DNA of 64,000 bases from Pseudoalteromonas aurantia 208 (GTDB lineage Bacteria; Pseudomonadota; Gammaproteobacteria; Enterobacterales; Alteromonadaceae), in the NCBI RefSeq assembly GCF_014858725.1, contig NZ_AQGV01000015.1:744001-808000 (forward strand), given 5' to 3'. Each line of letters opens with the position of its first letter. The stretch's first letter is position 1. Position numbers and translations under genes: made by a program. Below are positions 37,554 through 46,672 of the stretch, in pieces. Under the pieces are notes generated by a model. The model saw only the letters and a list, made by a program, of their open reading frames with translations. It ran no database searches and was not told the origin of the DNA.

Positions 37554-38990
37554 ATGAAAACATTAGATAAGAATATATCACGTCTGGGCTCTAGTATTGG
37601 CGCCATTGCCTTAACAATAGTAAGTCAAACGGTAATGGCACATGGCTTTATGGAGATCCCTAAAGCACGTCAAGCGATCTGTCAGGCGCAAGGTGGTTAT
37701 TGGTGGCCAGATGATGGTTCCAGTATTCCTAACTTAGCGTGTCGCGCTGCTTTTTTAGAGTCTGGGTATGTTCAGTTCATTCAGGAACATGAGTTCGCAG
37801 TCAATACACCCGATTATAATAATCAAGCTGCAGTAGAGCAAAATATTCCTAATAGCACATTGTGTGCAGCTGGGTCGAATGAAAAACGCGGGATGAATTT
37901 ACCTTCGTCGCATTGGCAAAAGACCGAGGTTACCCCGAATGCGCAAAATGAGTTAGCAGTTCGGTTTCGTGCGACAACGCCACATAACCCAAGCTTTTGG
38001 AAGTTTTACATCAGCAAGCCAACTTTTGATCCGTCAGTTGATACCTTGGGTTGGCAGGATCTCGAGTTGGTGACTGAAGTTGGAAATGTGGATTTTGTTA
38101 AAGACCCAGATGGCAAGCGCTTTTATGAAATGAAAGTTGCCATTCCTCAAGATCGAGTTGGTGATGCAATTTTATATACCCGTTGGCAACGTATTGATGT
38201 TGTTGGTGAGGGTTTTTATAACTGTAGTGATATAACGATTGTTCGAGACACCGGCCCAGTTAACTGGACTAGCGCTGGTTATTATTTAAAACAAGGTCAG
38301 TCTGCAAAAGTAACAGATACGGTATGGACACGTATTTTTGACGGCACAGGTAAAGAAATTGTTAGTAAGTCTCTAAAAGTGACCGCGGATAATGAATTGA
38401 ATTGGCAGCAAAAATTGGCAGATATGCTTAATTTGGACCACGCCAATATAGTGCAAGTTGGTGTGCGCCAAGCGAGTGGTGACATCACCTTTGATGCTCA
38501 GAATTTATTGTCGAATGAAGTATTTGTAAGTCATAGTGAACATACCTATAACTTAACAGTACAAGTACAAGCCCCGAATACAGCACCTAAAATTCATAAG
38601 CCGGAACCTTTTATCTTAGATGAAAGTGCCACAGCGCAACTTCATGTTCATGCGTTTGATGATGAGCAGCAGGCACTGACGTATCAATGGCAGGTGCCGA
38701 GTCCTTTAACGTTCACAGGTAGTGGCGCAACGATTGATGTTACAGCTTCACAGGTAGATGTAGACACCGATTTTTCAATACTCGTTACGGTATCAGATGG
38801 TGAACTGAGCACTTCAGCAACCGTTCCTGTCACTGTCAAAAACACAACTGCACCACAATTTCCTAAATGGCGGGTTGATGGCACGTATGTTGGCGGAGAT
38901 AAGGTCAGTCATAACGGAAATAATTATGAAGCTAAGTGGTGGACGTTAGGCGAAGAACCCGGTTCAGCACAAGTATGGAAGAAGCTATAG
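37554..38990 (+). CDS. Secreted AA10 lytic polysaccharide monooxygenase (GbpA-like chitin-binding protein)
   Basis: 478 residues from the ATG at 37554, chosen because AAAGGG lies 7 bases upstream; the ATG at 37548 is too close to it. The signal peptide is cleaved before HGFMEIPKARQ, leaving His30 as the N-terminal residue of the copper histidine brace; the second brace His is about His120 (LPSSHWQK). The AA10 domain runs to about 230. A GbpA-type second domain (about 245-335), a PKD/cadherin-like domain (about 345-430) and a C-terminal CBM5/12 module (YEAKWWTLGEEPG) follow. It cleaves crystalline chitin oxidatively and makes it accessible to the two flanking chitinases. Confidence 0.94.
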   Translation: MKTLDKNISRLGSSIGAIALTIVSQTVMAHGFMEIPKARQAICQAQGGYWWPDDGSSIPNLACRAAFLESGYVQFIQEHEFAVNTPDYNNQAAVEQNIPNSTLCAAGSNEKRGMNLPSSHWQKTEVTPNAQNELAVRFRATTPHNPSFWKFYISKPTFDPSVDTLGWQDLELVTEVGNVDFVKDPDGKRFYEMKVAIPQDRVGDAILYTRWQRIDVVGEGFYNCSDITIVRDTGPVNWTSAGYYLKQGQSAKVTDTVWTRIFDGTGKEIVSKSLKVTADNELNWQQKLADMLNLDHANIVQVGVRQASGDITFDAQNLLSNEVFVSHSEHTYNLTVQVQAPNTAPKIHKPEPFILDESATAQLHVHAFDDEQQALTYQWQVPSPLTFTGSGATIDVTASQVDVDTDFSILVTVSDGELSTSATVPVTVKNTTAPQFPKWRVDGTYVGGDKVSHNGNNYEAKWWTLGEEPGSAQVWKKL

Positions 38991-39032
38991 CGCCAATTTC
39001 TATAATGGACGCATAGTTCACAGTACAAATTT

Positions 39033-39062
39033 AGCAGTACAACAATAAGCAGTACAACAATA
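39033..39062 (+). repeat. Two exact 15-base tandem repeats before the second chitinase gene
   Basis: AGCAGTACAACAATA occurs twice head to tail, with a partial copy (CAGTACAAAT) just upstream. The repeats lie in the 123-base gap between the LPMO and the second GH18 gene, about 50 bases before its start. They could be a slippage product or a pair of binding sites. Confidence 0.6.
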
Positions 39063-39113
39063 ATCATCCACCATATTGGTTGGATACAACATGTAAAGAA
39101 GGTTGAGAAAGTA

Positions 39114-41576
39114 ATGAAACTAAAGCAACTAACGGCTCTTGTAGGCTTAGCGTTGGCTTCAGGTGCAGTAATGGCAGCGCCATCTACACCAAGCCTAGAT
39201 TGGAAACCACAGCAGTATTCATTCGTTGAAGTTAATCTTGATGGGAATGGATCATATAAGGATATCGTTACCGCCAAAGACGTTGTGACGATTAGTCTCA
39301 AATGGAATGCGTGGAGTGGTAGCGGTGGTGATGGCTACAAAGTTTATTTTGATGATATGTTAGTCAATGAAGGTGCACTCACTGCGGGAACAAAAGCGGG
39401 TACGGTCTCTTTTCCATACACAAAATCTGGGCGTCACACAGTTTATCTTGAACTATGTGAGGGTACTACGTGTGCACGAAGCGCAGGTAAACCCATTGTA
39501 ATCGCGGATACTGATGGCGGTCACTTAGCGCCACTGCCAATGAATGTTGATCCTAACAATAAAGACTATGGTACTAAACCAGGTATGGTAACGGGTACTT
39601 ACTTTGTTGAGTGGGGCATTTATGGTCGTAATTTTGACGTTACGCAAATTCCAGCACAAAATTTATCGCATTTATTGTATGGCTTTATTCCAATTTGTGG
39701 TGCAAATGAGTCGCTTAAAGAAATTGAAAATGGTAATAGCTGGCGTGCACTTGAAAAAGCATGTGGTGGTACAGCCGACTATGAAGTTGTTATACACGAT
39801 CCTTGGGCAGCAGTACAAAAAGCACTACCAGGAGTAGACTCAAAAGATCCAATTCGTGGTACTTATTCGCAATTAATGGCACTAAAACAACGTTATCCTG
39901 ATTTGAAAATTTTACCATCGGTAGGTGGTTGGACGTTATCAGACCCATTCCACGGTTTTACTGAAAAAGCCAACCGAGATACCTTTGTTGCATCAATGAA
40001 GAAATTCCTGAAAACATGGAAGTTCTATGATGGTGTTGATATCGATTGGGAATTTCCAGGTGGTGGTGGTCCAAATGCTAACTTAGGCGACCCAGTCAAA
40101 GATGGACCTGCATATGTTGCGTTAATGCAAGAGCTACGAGTAATGCTTGACGGTTTAGAAGCTGAAACGGGACGTACATACGAATTAACATCAGCAATTG
40201 GTTCTGGTTACGATAAGATTGAAGACGTAGATTATCAAGCCGCATCACAGTACATGGATTATATTTTTGCCATGACGTATGACTTTTTTGGTGGTTGGAA
40301 CAATGTAACAGGTCATCAAACGGCACTGTATTGTGGTTCACATTTAAGTACTGACGAGTGTAATGGTACAGGTCTAGACGATAACGGCGAGCCCCGTAAA
40401 GGCCCAGCATATACAACGGATCACGCGGTACAATTATTGTTACAACAAGGTGTGAACTCGAAAAAAATCGTTGTTGGTGCGGCAATGTATGGTCGCGGTT
40501 GGGAAGGTGTGCAAGAACAAAATGCAACAATCCCTGGTAACCCAATGACTGCACCAGGTAATGGTAAGTACAAAGGTTCAACCTCTGAAGGTGTGTGGGA
40601 GGCGGGTATTATGGATTATAAGAGTGTTGCCGCTAACTTAATTGGACCAAACGGCACCGGTATTAATGGTTTTGAGGTAGGTTATGACGATCAAGCCGAA
40701 GGTGCATATGCATGGAATCGCAGTAATGGTAAATTATTGACCTTTGATACACCACGTTCAGTGAAAGCGAAAGGGGCTTATGTGAATACACATAACCTTG
40801 GAGGCTTATTCTCTTGGGAAATCGACGCCGATAATGGTGATATCCTTAATGCAATGCACGATGGCTTAGCAGGCGGAGTACCAGCAAATAGATTGCCTGT
40901 CGTGACGGTTGATTCTCAAGTGACAATCGCATCAGGTACGAGTGCTGTTGTGACCGCCAGTGCAACGGATGCAGACCGTGATGCTCTGACATATAGTTGG
41001 TCAGGTGATGCAGCACTGATGTTAACTAATGGTAATTCAGCATCTGTAACGGTTGCAGTACCAGCGGTAACAGTGGATACACAATACGCATTGTCAGTGA
41101 CTGTATCTGATGGCAAAGGTCAAGTGACTCGTAGTGTCGTGGTAACAGCGAAAGCGGCTGGCTCAAATACTGCGCCGGTACTTTCTCCTATAGCAGATGT
41201 GACCGTAGAAGAGTTGGCGAGTGTCTCTGTTACTGCGTCGGCCTCTGATGCAGATAATGATGCATTAACGTACAACTGGACAGTACCTGCAGGTTTAACT
41301 TTATCAGGAACCGGTGCGAACGTGTCTTTGACAGCTGGTGAAGTTGCTGCTGATACAAGTTATCAAGTAACGCTGACTGTGTCTGATGGTCAAGCTGACG
41401 CATCGCAAACGTTTAGTGTGACCGTCACAAATAAAGTGGGCGGTGGTGACACTTGGCAAGCGGATAAAGTGTATGTTGGTGGAGACAAGGTTGTTTATGG
41501 TGGTGTAAATTACCAAGCTAAGTGGTGGACACTTGGTGAAGAACCGGGTAAAGCACAAGTATGGAAAGCGTTATAA
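39114..41576 (+). CDS. chiA: Secreted GH18 chitinase of the ChiA type
   Basis: 820 residues. Signal peptide (cleaved after VMA), an N-terminal FnIII-like chitin-guiding domain (about 24-135) as in Serratia ChiA, and the GH18 barrel (about 155-585) with DGVDIDWE and catalytic Glu313. Two cadherin/PKD-like domains follow (about 595-680 and 685-770), then a C-terminal CBM5/12 module with YQAKWWTLGEEPG. ChiA enzymes degrade chitin processively. The last module is nearly the same as the end of the LPMO, and the leader before the start resembles that before the first chitinase. The cluster ends at a strong terminator 93 bases on. Confidence 0.95.
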   Translation: MKLKQLTALVGLALASGAVMAAPSTPSLDWKPQQYSFVEVNLDGNGSYKDIVTAKDVVTISLKWNAWSGSGGDGYKVYFDDMLVNEGALTAGTKAGTVSFPYTKSGRHTVYLELCEGTTCARSAGKPIVIADTDGGHLAPLPMNVDPNNKDYGTKPGMVTGTYFVEWGIYGRNFDVTQIPAQNLSHLLYGFIPICGANESLKEIENGNSWRALEKACGGTADYEVVIHDPWAAVQKALPGVDSKDPIRGTYSQLMALKQRYPDLKILPSVGGWTLSDPFHGFTEKANRDTFVASMKKFLKTWKFYDGVDIDWEFPGGGGPNANLGDPVKDGPAYVALMQELRVMLDGLEAETGRTYELTSAIGSGYDKIEDVDYQAASQYMDYIFAMTYDFFGGWNNVTGHQTALYCGSHLSTDECNGTGLDDNGEPRKGPAYTTDHAVQLLLQQGVNSKKIVVGAAMYGRGWEGVQEQNATIPGNPMTAPGNGKYKGSTSEGVWEAGIMDYKSVAANLIGPNGTGINGFEVGYDDQAEGAYAWNRSNGKLLTFDTPRSVKAKGAYVNTHNLGGLFSWEIDADNGDILNAMHDGLAGGVPANRLPVVTVDSQVTIASGTSAVVTASATDADRDALTYSWSGDAALMLTNGNSASVTVAVPAVTVDTQYALSVTVSDGKGQVTRSVVVTAKAAGSNTAPVLSPIADVTVEELASVSVTASASDADNDALTYNWTVPAGLTLSGTGANVSLTAGEVAADTSYQVTLTVSDGQADASQTFSVTVTNKVGGGDTWQADKVYVGGDKVVYGGVNYQAKWWTLGEEPGKAQVWKAL

Positions 41577-41668
41577 GTAAGTTGTTATGGGCTTGATATC
41601 GATGGTGTTTAGTTGGTTGACTCAAGGATGGGCCAAGCCCTAAAAAAAATGTTATATATTGAATGATT

Positions 41669-41695
41669 AAAGGCGCCTTTGGCGCCTTTGTTTTT
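41669..41695 (+). terminator. Intrinsic terminator of the chitin cluster
   Basis: AAAGGCGCC-TTT-GGCGCCTTT forms a perfect 9-bp stem with a 3-base loop followed by G and five T. It is placed 93 bases after the second chitinase stop. Confidence 0.92.
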
Positions 41696-41750
41696 ATGGT
41701 ATCATGTTCCATAATGTAGTGACCTACTCTATTATCTTTGGCGTATTATT

Positions 41751-42512
41751 CTGAAATTCTCTTCTTTTTTTCTTTTTATTTTTAGTTGGTTGAGCTTTGT
41801 TACAAGCGCTTGCACTGATACTTTTAAAGTGGGAGTTGGTACCTCGTGGCCCCCTTATGTAATGTATGATGATGTTAGGTATACAGGTTTAGATGTTGAA
41901 ATTACAGAACAGGTGTTTCTTCGCGCTGGGTTTTGTGTAGAGTTTGTTAAACTACCTTCCTCAGCACGAGGAATTGTCGAGTTACAAAAAGGTGAAATCG
42001 ACGTGCTACCCTCTGCCAGCTATAACAAAAGTAGAGCGAAAATAGCCCACTTTAGTAAAGGGTATCGTAGAGAAAGGATGCGCCTATTTACCCGTCACAT
42101 AAATCAACCCATTAATAGTCTGACCGAGCTTTTCTCTGCGGAATACACCTTTACGGCAAACCCTGGTGCGTATTATGGTGAGGAGTTAGCACAGATATTA
42201 ACAATAAAATGGTATAAACAAAGATTGTTTGAGGTTGCAAGCGTGACACAACGGATGGAGTTAGTTAAGCGAGGGAGAGTGGACTTCTTAATTGAAGATG
42301 AAATAAGTGGTTTGTATTTTAAACGGTTATTAGGCTATAAAGATATTCAATTACATAGCTATGTTGTTAATGATAACGCCATTCATTTTATGCTCAACCG
42401 AAAAAATTTTGATAGTGAAAAGGTCAAGAAGGTAAATAACGCGATTAGTGAGTTAAAAGTAAGCTTGAAGGCAATTGAAGATAAGTATACCAAATGGATC
42501 AAGTCGCCTTAG
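41751..42512 (+). CDS. Periplasmic amino-acid-type solute-binding protein (SBP family 3), probable non-ATG start
   Basis: The mature part (TFKVGVGTSWPPYVMYDD, GLDVEITEQVFLRAG, the lobe-2 EDEISGLYFKRL) is a family-3 solute-binding protein of about 240 residues. A good signal peptide (KFSSFFLFIFSWLSFVTSAC) is present in frame upstream of the first TTG at 41790, but no ATG or GTG precedes it before the stop at 41712. The best start is CTG at 41751, giving MKFSSFF; ATT codons just upstream are alternatives. Stand-alone proteins like this bind amino acids or serve as sensors. No transporter genes are adjacent. It is a homologue of the protein encoded at 50415-51212. Confidence 0.7.
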   Translation: MKFSSFFLFIFSWLSFVTSACTDTFKVGVGTSWPPYVMYDDVRYTGLDVEITEQVFLRAGFCVEFVKLPSSARGIVELQKGEIDVLPSASYNKSRAKIAHFSKGYRRERMRLFTRHINQPINSLTELFSAEYTFTANPGAYYGEELAQILTIKWYKQRLFEVASVTQRMELVKRGRVDFLIEDEISGLYFKRLLGYKDIQLHSYVVNDNAIHFMLNRKNFDSEKVKKVNNAISELKVSLKAIEDKYTKWIKSP

Positions 42513-42556
42513 CGCCCACTATATTAAGGACGCTGACAGTTTTTCGACGGGGGTAT

Positions 42557-44077
42557 TTACCCTAGCCGTGTAATGCAAATACTGATATAACCAAAATTTT
42601 GACCGTAGTCTTGTGCAATATCATTGGCAAATGGAGTAAATTCACCTGAACGGTTTATCCTCATTTCACACGCATCGGTAATTACAAACGCATAATCATC
42701 AAGACAGCTAATACAGCCAATAAGCGCAAACCAAGGCGTGTTCATTGCACGCTTAAACGGCGTAAATAATTCGACCGGTTGCTGTTTTACGCCAATTGTT
42801 TGGCCTGTGCGTTGCCAACCTTTAATGCCAACTTCTTGCCCTTTATCATACCAAATACTGTTTTTCTCTATATTGAATTTATATGTGGCGCCTTTTTCAA
42901 GCATGATACCGGTTAGGTTATAGTATTCAGAGGCGTACGCCCTTATAGTGATACTTTCTCCTGCTTTTAATATGGTGATATGTTGATTTTCAAGTGTGAT
43001 ATGGGGGTTTAACCCTGAACACATAAGATGCTCTGCGTGGCTGTTTTCAATATTGTGAGGAAGCGACTTAAGTGATTCAGGTCGATAGCTACTGATTTTA
43101 TTGATCCGTGTTGCAACGCTGTGATGAATGATTGGTAATCGTTCACTTACTTGGTTTTGTTCGAGCACAGTGCATAAACGGGTAACAGATTTAAAACTAC
43201 TGTGCATCCAAAAATAGTCATGTTGATGACTTATAGCCAGTGGATCGGGGCTTAGTGTAAGGTCATCTTTATCAATGAGTAGCGTACCATCGTGTGGTAA
43301 GAGTGCTTGAAAGTTAATGTGTTCTTGATTCAAAAGCGTCAGAGGGATGTTAAGTGTAATAAGCCAGTTTAGTGCATAACGTAGGGTAATGTCAGATAAG
43401 CCACTGCGGTAATATCCACCACCAACATCTGAATGGCAGCCAGCAAACCAAATTTCTGTGACGTGAGGCGCATAATTAAATAATGTGGGCTCAAATGAGC
43501 GCCGCTTATCATCTAAGCTCACACAATGCAGTGCTTGTTCCACATTACTAGCGACACTGTGATCTTCAAAAATAACATGCTCAGCACCGCAGGTCGCCTT
43601 TGTTATTTTGGAAAAACCGATTGACGCGATAGTATCAAATACACATAAATAAACGCCACTACTTATATAGCGCTCTAAGCACTTTGCAAATCGTCTAGCC
43701 AGTGCCGCACCACGACTAAAGCCAATCAATAGCACTTTGTCGCCATCTTGGTAGTGATGGTTAAAGTCATTCATTGCGGTTGAAAGAATAGATCCGACTT
43801 CGGTGTCGTTAGGTGCCAGTATTTGATTGAGCAGTTTTTTTACCTCACTGCCTTGGTTCCCAATGCCTGAATAATAAAAGCATAGCTGTTGTGGCAAGGC
43901 TGCTTGAGCATGAGAGTGGAGTTTGCCTCCCAGCATAAGATGCAATTTAAGGACATTACTGATCCCGGTATCTTCTTTAAAATGCTCACTACTGTATTGA
44001 TGCGTGTCTCTTGGTTCACTGGATGTTCCATCAAAGTTGAAAATGAGAGTTTTGTAAGCGGTAGGGTTAGGCATCAA
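42557..44077 (-). CDS. DUF2235 (Tle1-like) alpha/beta hydrolase, possible phospholipase
   Basis: 506 residues. The N-terminal half is a DUF2235 domain: NFDGTSSEPRDT at the start, the nucleophile elbow LLIGFSRGAALARRF (Ser121), FDTIASIG (Asp) and WFAGCHSDVGGGYYRSGLSD (His). This matches the Tle1 group of type VI secretion lipases and related housekeeping proteins. The C-terminal part (about 350-506) contains a beta-rich segment that may be a binding domain. No type VI genes (VgrG, PAAR, Hcp) or immunity gene lie beside it, so it may be an orphan effector or an unrelated lipase. No signal peptide. Confidence 0.75.
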   Translation of the reverse strand: MMPNPTAYKTLIFNFDGTSSEPRDTHQYSSEHFKEDTGISNVLKLHLMLGGKLHSHAQAALPQQLCFYYSGIGNQGSEVKKLLNQILAPNDTEVGSILSTAMNDFNHHYQDGDKVLLIGFSRGAALARRFAKCLERYISSGVYLCVFDTIASIGFSKITKATCGAEHVIFEDHSVASNVEQALHCVSLDDKRRSFEPTLFNYAPHVTEIWFAGCHSDVGGGYYRSGLSDITLRYALNWLITLNIPLTLLNQEHINFQALLPHDGTLLIDKDDLTLSPDPLAISHQHDYFWMHSSFKSVTRLCTVLEQNQVSERLPIIHHSVATRINKISSYRPESLKSLPHNIENSHAEHLMCSGLNPHITLENQHITILKAGESITIRAYASEYYNLTGIMLEKGATYKFNIEKNSIWYDKGQEVGIKGWQRTGQTIGVKQQPVELFTPFKRAMNTPWFALIGCISCLDDYAFVITDACEMRINRSGEFTPFANDIAQDYGQNFGYISICITRLG

Positions 44078-44232
44078 GAACCTCTATGTTGGTTTTCAAG
44101 TGAAGTGAAACCCAGCTGACTATGAGCCGAGAACGTAATAAAAACTTCTACAACATGATCAGATACTGCACATTAGAGTATAAAAATATGATATTTTTAG
44201 GTCACTTTATTGAATATACTGAGACCATCTCT

Positions 44233-46182
44233 ATGGTGCATGAGCAGCAACTGCTTCAAAGCTTATCGCAACATTTTGGATTTGCCACCTTTCGCACGGG
44301 GCAAGCACAAACAATCACACAATTATTAGCTGGGCAGTCGTCTTTAGCGATATTTCCCACAGGATCCGGTAAATCCTTGTGTTATCAATTGACAGCTTTG
44401 CATTTGCCTAACTTGACTTTGGTTGTTTCTCCTTTGTTAGCGTTAATGCAGGATCAAATAGATTTCTTGCAAAAAAAAGGCATTGCAGCTGCGAGTTTAG
44501 ATTCAACGCAATCAAAAGCACAAAGTCAGGCGATTATGCAGGGAATTCGCAGTGGCGACATCAAGATATTAATGGTGTCTGTTGAACGCTTTAAAAACGA
44601 GCGGTTCCGTGAGTTTATTAAGCAAATTCCTGTTTCGATGATGGTTGTTGATGAAGCGCATTGTATTTCTGAGTGGGGCCACAACTTTCGACCTGACTAT
44701 TTAAAATTACCTGAATATCGAAAAGCGTTAAACATTCCATTGGTGCTGTTACTTACTGCAACGGCGACAAAGAAAGTAAAAAAGGATATGGCTGAAAAGT
44801 TTCATATTGAAGCACAGCATATTGTTCAAACCGGCTTTTACCGCGCGAACTTGGATATTAATGTACTTGCGTTATCAAATGATGAAAAGCTCACTCATCT
44901 GGTACATTCGGTAAATGCTCAAATTGGAGCGGGGATCGTATATGTTACGTTGCAACAGCAAGCTGAGCAGGTCGCTAAACAATTACAGGCCTCAGGTATA
45001 AAAGCTGCAGCGTACCACGCAGGTTTAGGTGACGATGTACGGCAGCAGGTACAGCAAGCGTTTATGCAAAATCAACTTCAAGTCGTTGTTGCAACCATTG
45101 CATTTGGTATGGGTGTGGATAAATCGGATATTCGATTCGTGATCCATTTTGATTTACCGAAATCCATTGAAAATTACAGTCAAGAAATAGGTCGAGCGGG
45201 CCGAGATGGGCAATCATCGCAGTGTACTGTTTTGGCAAACCTGGATGGCATTGCAACGGTCGAAAACTTTGTGTATGGCGACACTCCCGAACTTTCAGGT
45301 GTTGAAACGGTTATAAAAACCATTCAATCTGAGCATCAAAGTGGTCGTTGGGATATGCAAGAGCTTGCATTATCAAAGGCAAGTAATATACGGGTGTTGG
45401 CTTTGAAGACGCTGTTAGTGCAATTAGAGATCCGTGGTGTCCTCACCTCACAGTACGCGTATTACGCTGATTTTAGAGTTAAATTGTTATATGCAGAACA
45501 AAAAATTCTGGCTAAGTTTGATCAACAGCGACAGCAGTTTTTACAACTGGTGTTTTCGGCAACGCAATTTAAGAAAGTGTGGGGAACGGTTGATATAGCC
45601 TCGTTAGTATCTCAGGGAGTTGATAGAGAGCGGGTTGTTTCAGCACTTGATTACCTCAGTGAACAAGGCTTAGTCGAACTAGAAAGTAAACGTGTCATGC
45701 AGGTGTATGATGTCAATATTGAACGGTTAGAGCAAGCCAATTTGGCTGAGCAACTCTATACGTATTTTAAATCAAAAGAGCAAAGTGAGTTGAAGCGTAT
45801 TGCTGCGATGATCCGCTTTTTTGAACTAGACCGTTGTTTAAGTGCTAATTTGGCACATTACTTTGACGATACAGACGCGCCAGAAATGTGCGGACACTGT
45901 AGCGTATGTAAGGGGAGAGTGGCGCAGCTAGTAGCAAGCCAACAACGTGTTTTGCCAAGTGATGAACAGTTGCGAACAAATGTATTTGGTTTACAAAAGC
46001 ACCTACATAATGCATCTGAAAGTGCCAGTGCAGATACGGTTCTACGGTTTTTAACTGGCGTAACCACGCCAATGTTTAGCAAATACAAACTCAAGCAGTT
46101 ACCGGGGTTTGCCTGTTGTGAAGGCCATAGATACGCAGTGGTAACGGATAAAATTAAACAACTTGGGCTAGTTAGGGACTAG
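44233..46182 (+). CDS. RecQ-family ATP-dependent DNA helicase
   Basis: About 649 residues from the ATG at 44233 (MVHEQQLLQSLSQHFGFATFRTGQ), the usual RecQ N-terminus; an in-frame ATG at 44122 would add 37 residues of unconserved sequence. Helicase motifs are clear: FPTGSGKSLCYQ (Walker A), VVDEAHCISEWGHNFRPDYL (DEAH), LLTATATKKV, and the second RecA lobe with TIAFGMGVDKSDIRFVIHFDLP and QEIGRAGRDGQ. The zinc-binding cysteines are in RCLSANLAH and MCGHCSVCKG. A C-terminal HRDC domain is not apparent, so this is probably a paralogue of the housekeeping RecQ. It unwinds DNA 3' to 5'. Confidence 0.88.
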   Translation: MVHEQQLLQSLSQHFGFATFRTGQAQTITQLLAGQSSLAIFPTGSGKSLCYQLTALHLPNLTLVVSPLLALMQDQIDFLQKKGIAAASLDSTQSKAQSQAIMQGIRSGDIKILMVSVERFKNERFREFIKQIPVSMMVVDEAHCISEWGHNFRPDYLKLPEYRKALNIPLVLLLTATATKKVKKDMAEKFHIEAQHIVQTGFYRANLDINVLALSNDEKLTHLVHSVNAQIGAGIVYVTLQQQAEQVAKQLQASGIKAAAYHAGLGDDVRQQVQQAFMQNQLQVVVATIAFGMGVDKSDIRFVIHFDLPKSIENYSQEIGRAGRDGQSSQCTVLANLDGIATVENFVYGDTPELSGVETVIKTIQSEHQSGRWDMQELALSKASNIRVLALKTLLVQLEIRGVLTSQYAYYADFRVKLLYAEQKILAKFDQQRQQFLQLVFSATQFKKVWGTVDIASLVSQGVDRERVVSALDYLSEQGLVELESKRVMQVYDVNIERLEQANLAEQLYTYFKSKEQSELKRIAAMIRFFELDRCLSANLAHYFDDTDAPEMCGHCSVCKGRVAQLVASQQRVLPSDEQLRTNVFGLQKHLHNASESASADTVLRFLTGVTTPMFSKYKLKQLPGFACCEGHRYAVVTDKIKQLGLVRD

Positions 46183-46249
46183 CTTATCAGGTGTTATTCA
46201 GATTGTGTTGAGTAATATTATGCTGATGATAAATAAAGGGCTAATGGTT

Positions 46250-46672
46250 GTGATGAAATTACAGATGTATACTTTTTTCGGTATTTTACTATTTAGCAGC
46301 ACGCAAGTGTTGGCACAAAGCGACATATATAACTTTGATACTATTCAAACATTAATGCCTGCAAGCGCTTTTGAAAACAATGAACGCGTTTACCCTAAGC
46401 AAAGTGATTTTAGTATTGTGCGTGCGATCCCAATGAGTACAGAGTCAGGAGAACGCGCAGCGTTAGTTGTTATAAAAAACCAAGCATCAGGTCAGCGTAT
46501 TTTTGATATCAAACAGGTTGTGGCCATTATCGCTGACGGTACGCGTGTTTATGCTCAATCGGAGAATTTAAAAGTGAAGCTCTCCGGCAATGAGCAAACA
46601 ACAGTGAAGTTGGAATTTGGTAAATTTGATTACCCAATAGTGAGTTTATATACCTCAGAGAGTGAGTCGTAA
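46250..46672 (+). CDS. Secreted protein of unknown function, coupled to anmK
   Basis: About 140 residues with a signal peptide (YTFFGILLFSSTQVLA, then QSD). The start is probably GTG at 46250 or ATG at 46253, both correctly spaced from AAAGGG; upstream in-frame starts (46205 on) are less well placed. The mature part is about 120 residues, beta-rich, with the repeated pattern of Val/Ile and Lys, and no motif I recognise. Its stop overlaps the start of anmK by 11 bases, so the two are co-translated. A link to peptidoglycan recycling is possible on this context alone. Confidence 0.6.
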   Translation: MMKLQMYTFFGILLFSSTQVLAQSDIYNFDTIQTLMPASAFENNERVYPKQSDFSIVRAIPMSTESGERAALVVIKNQASGQRIFDIKQVVAIIADGTRVYAQSENLKVKLSGNEQTTVKLEFGKFDYPIVSLYTSESES

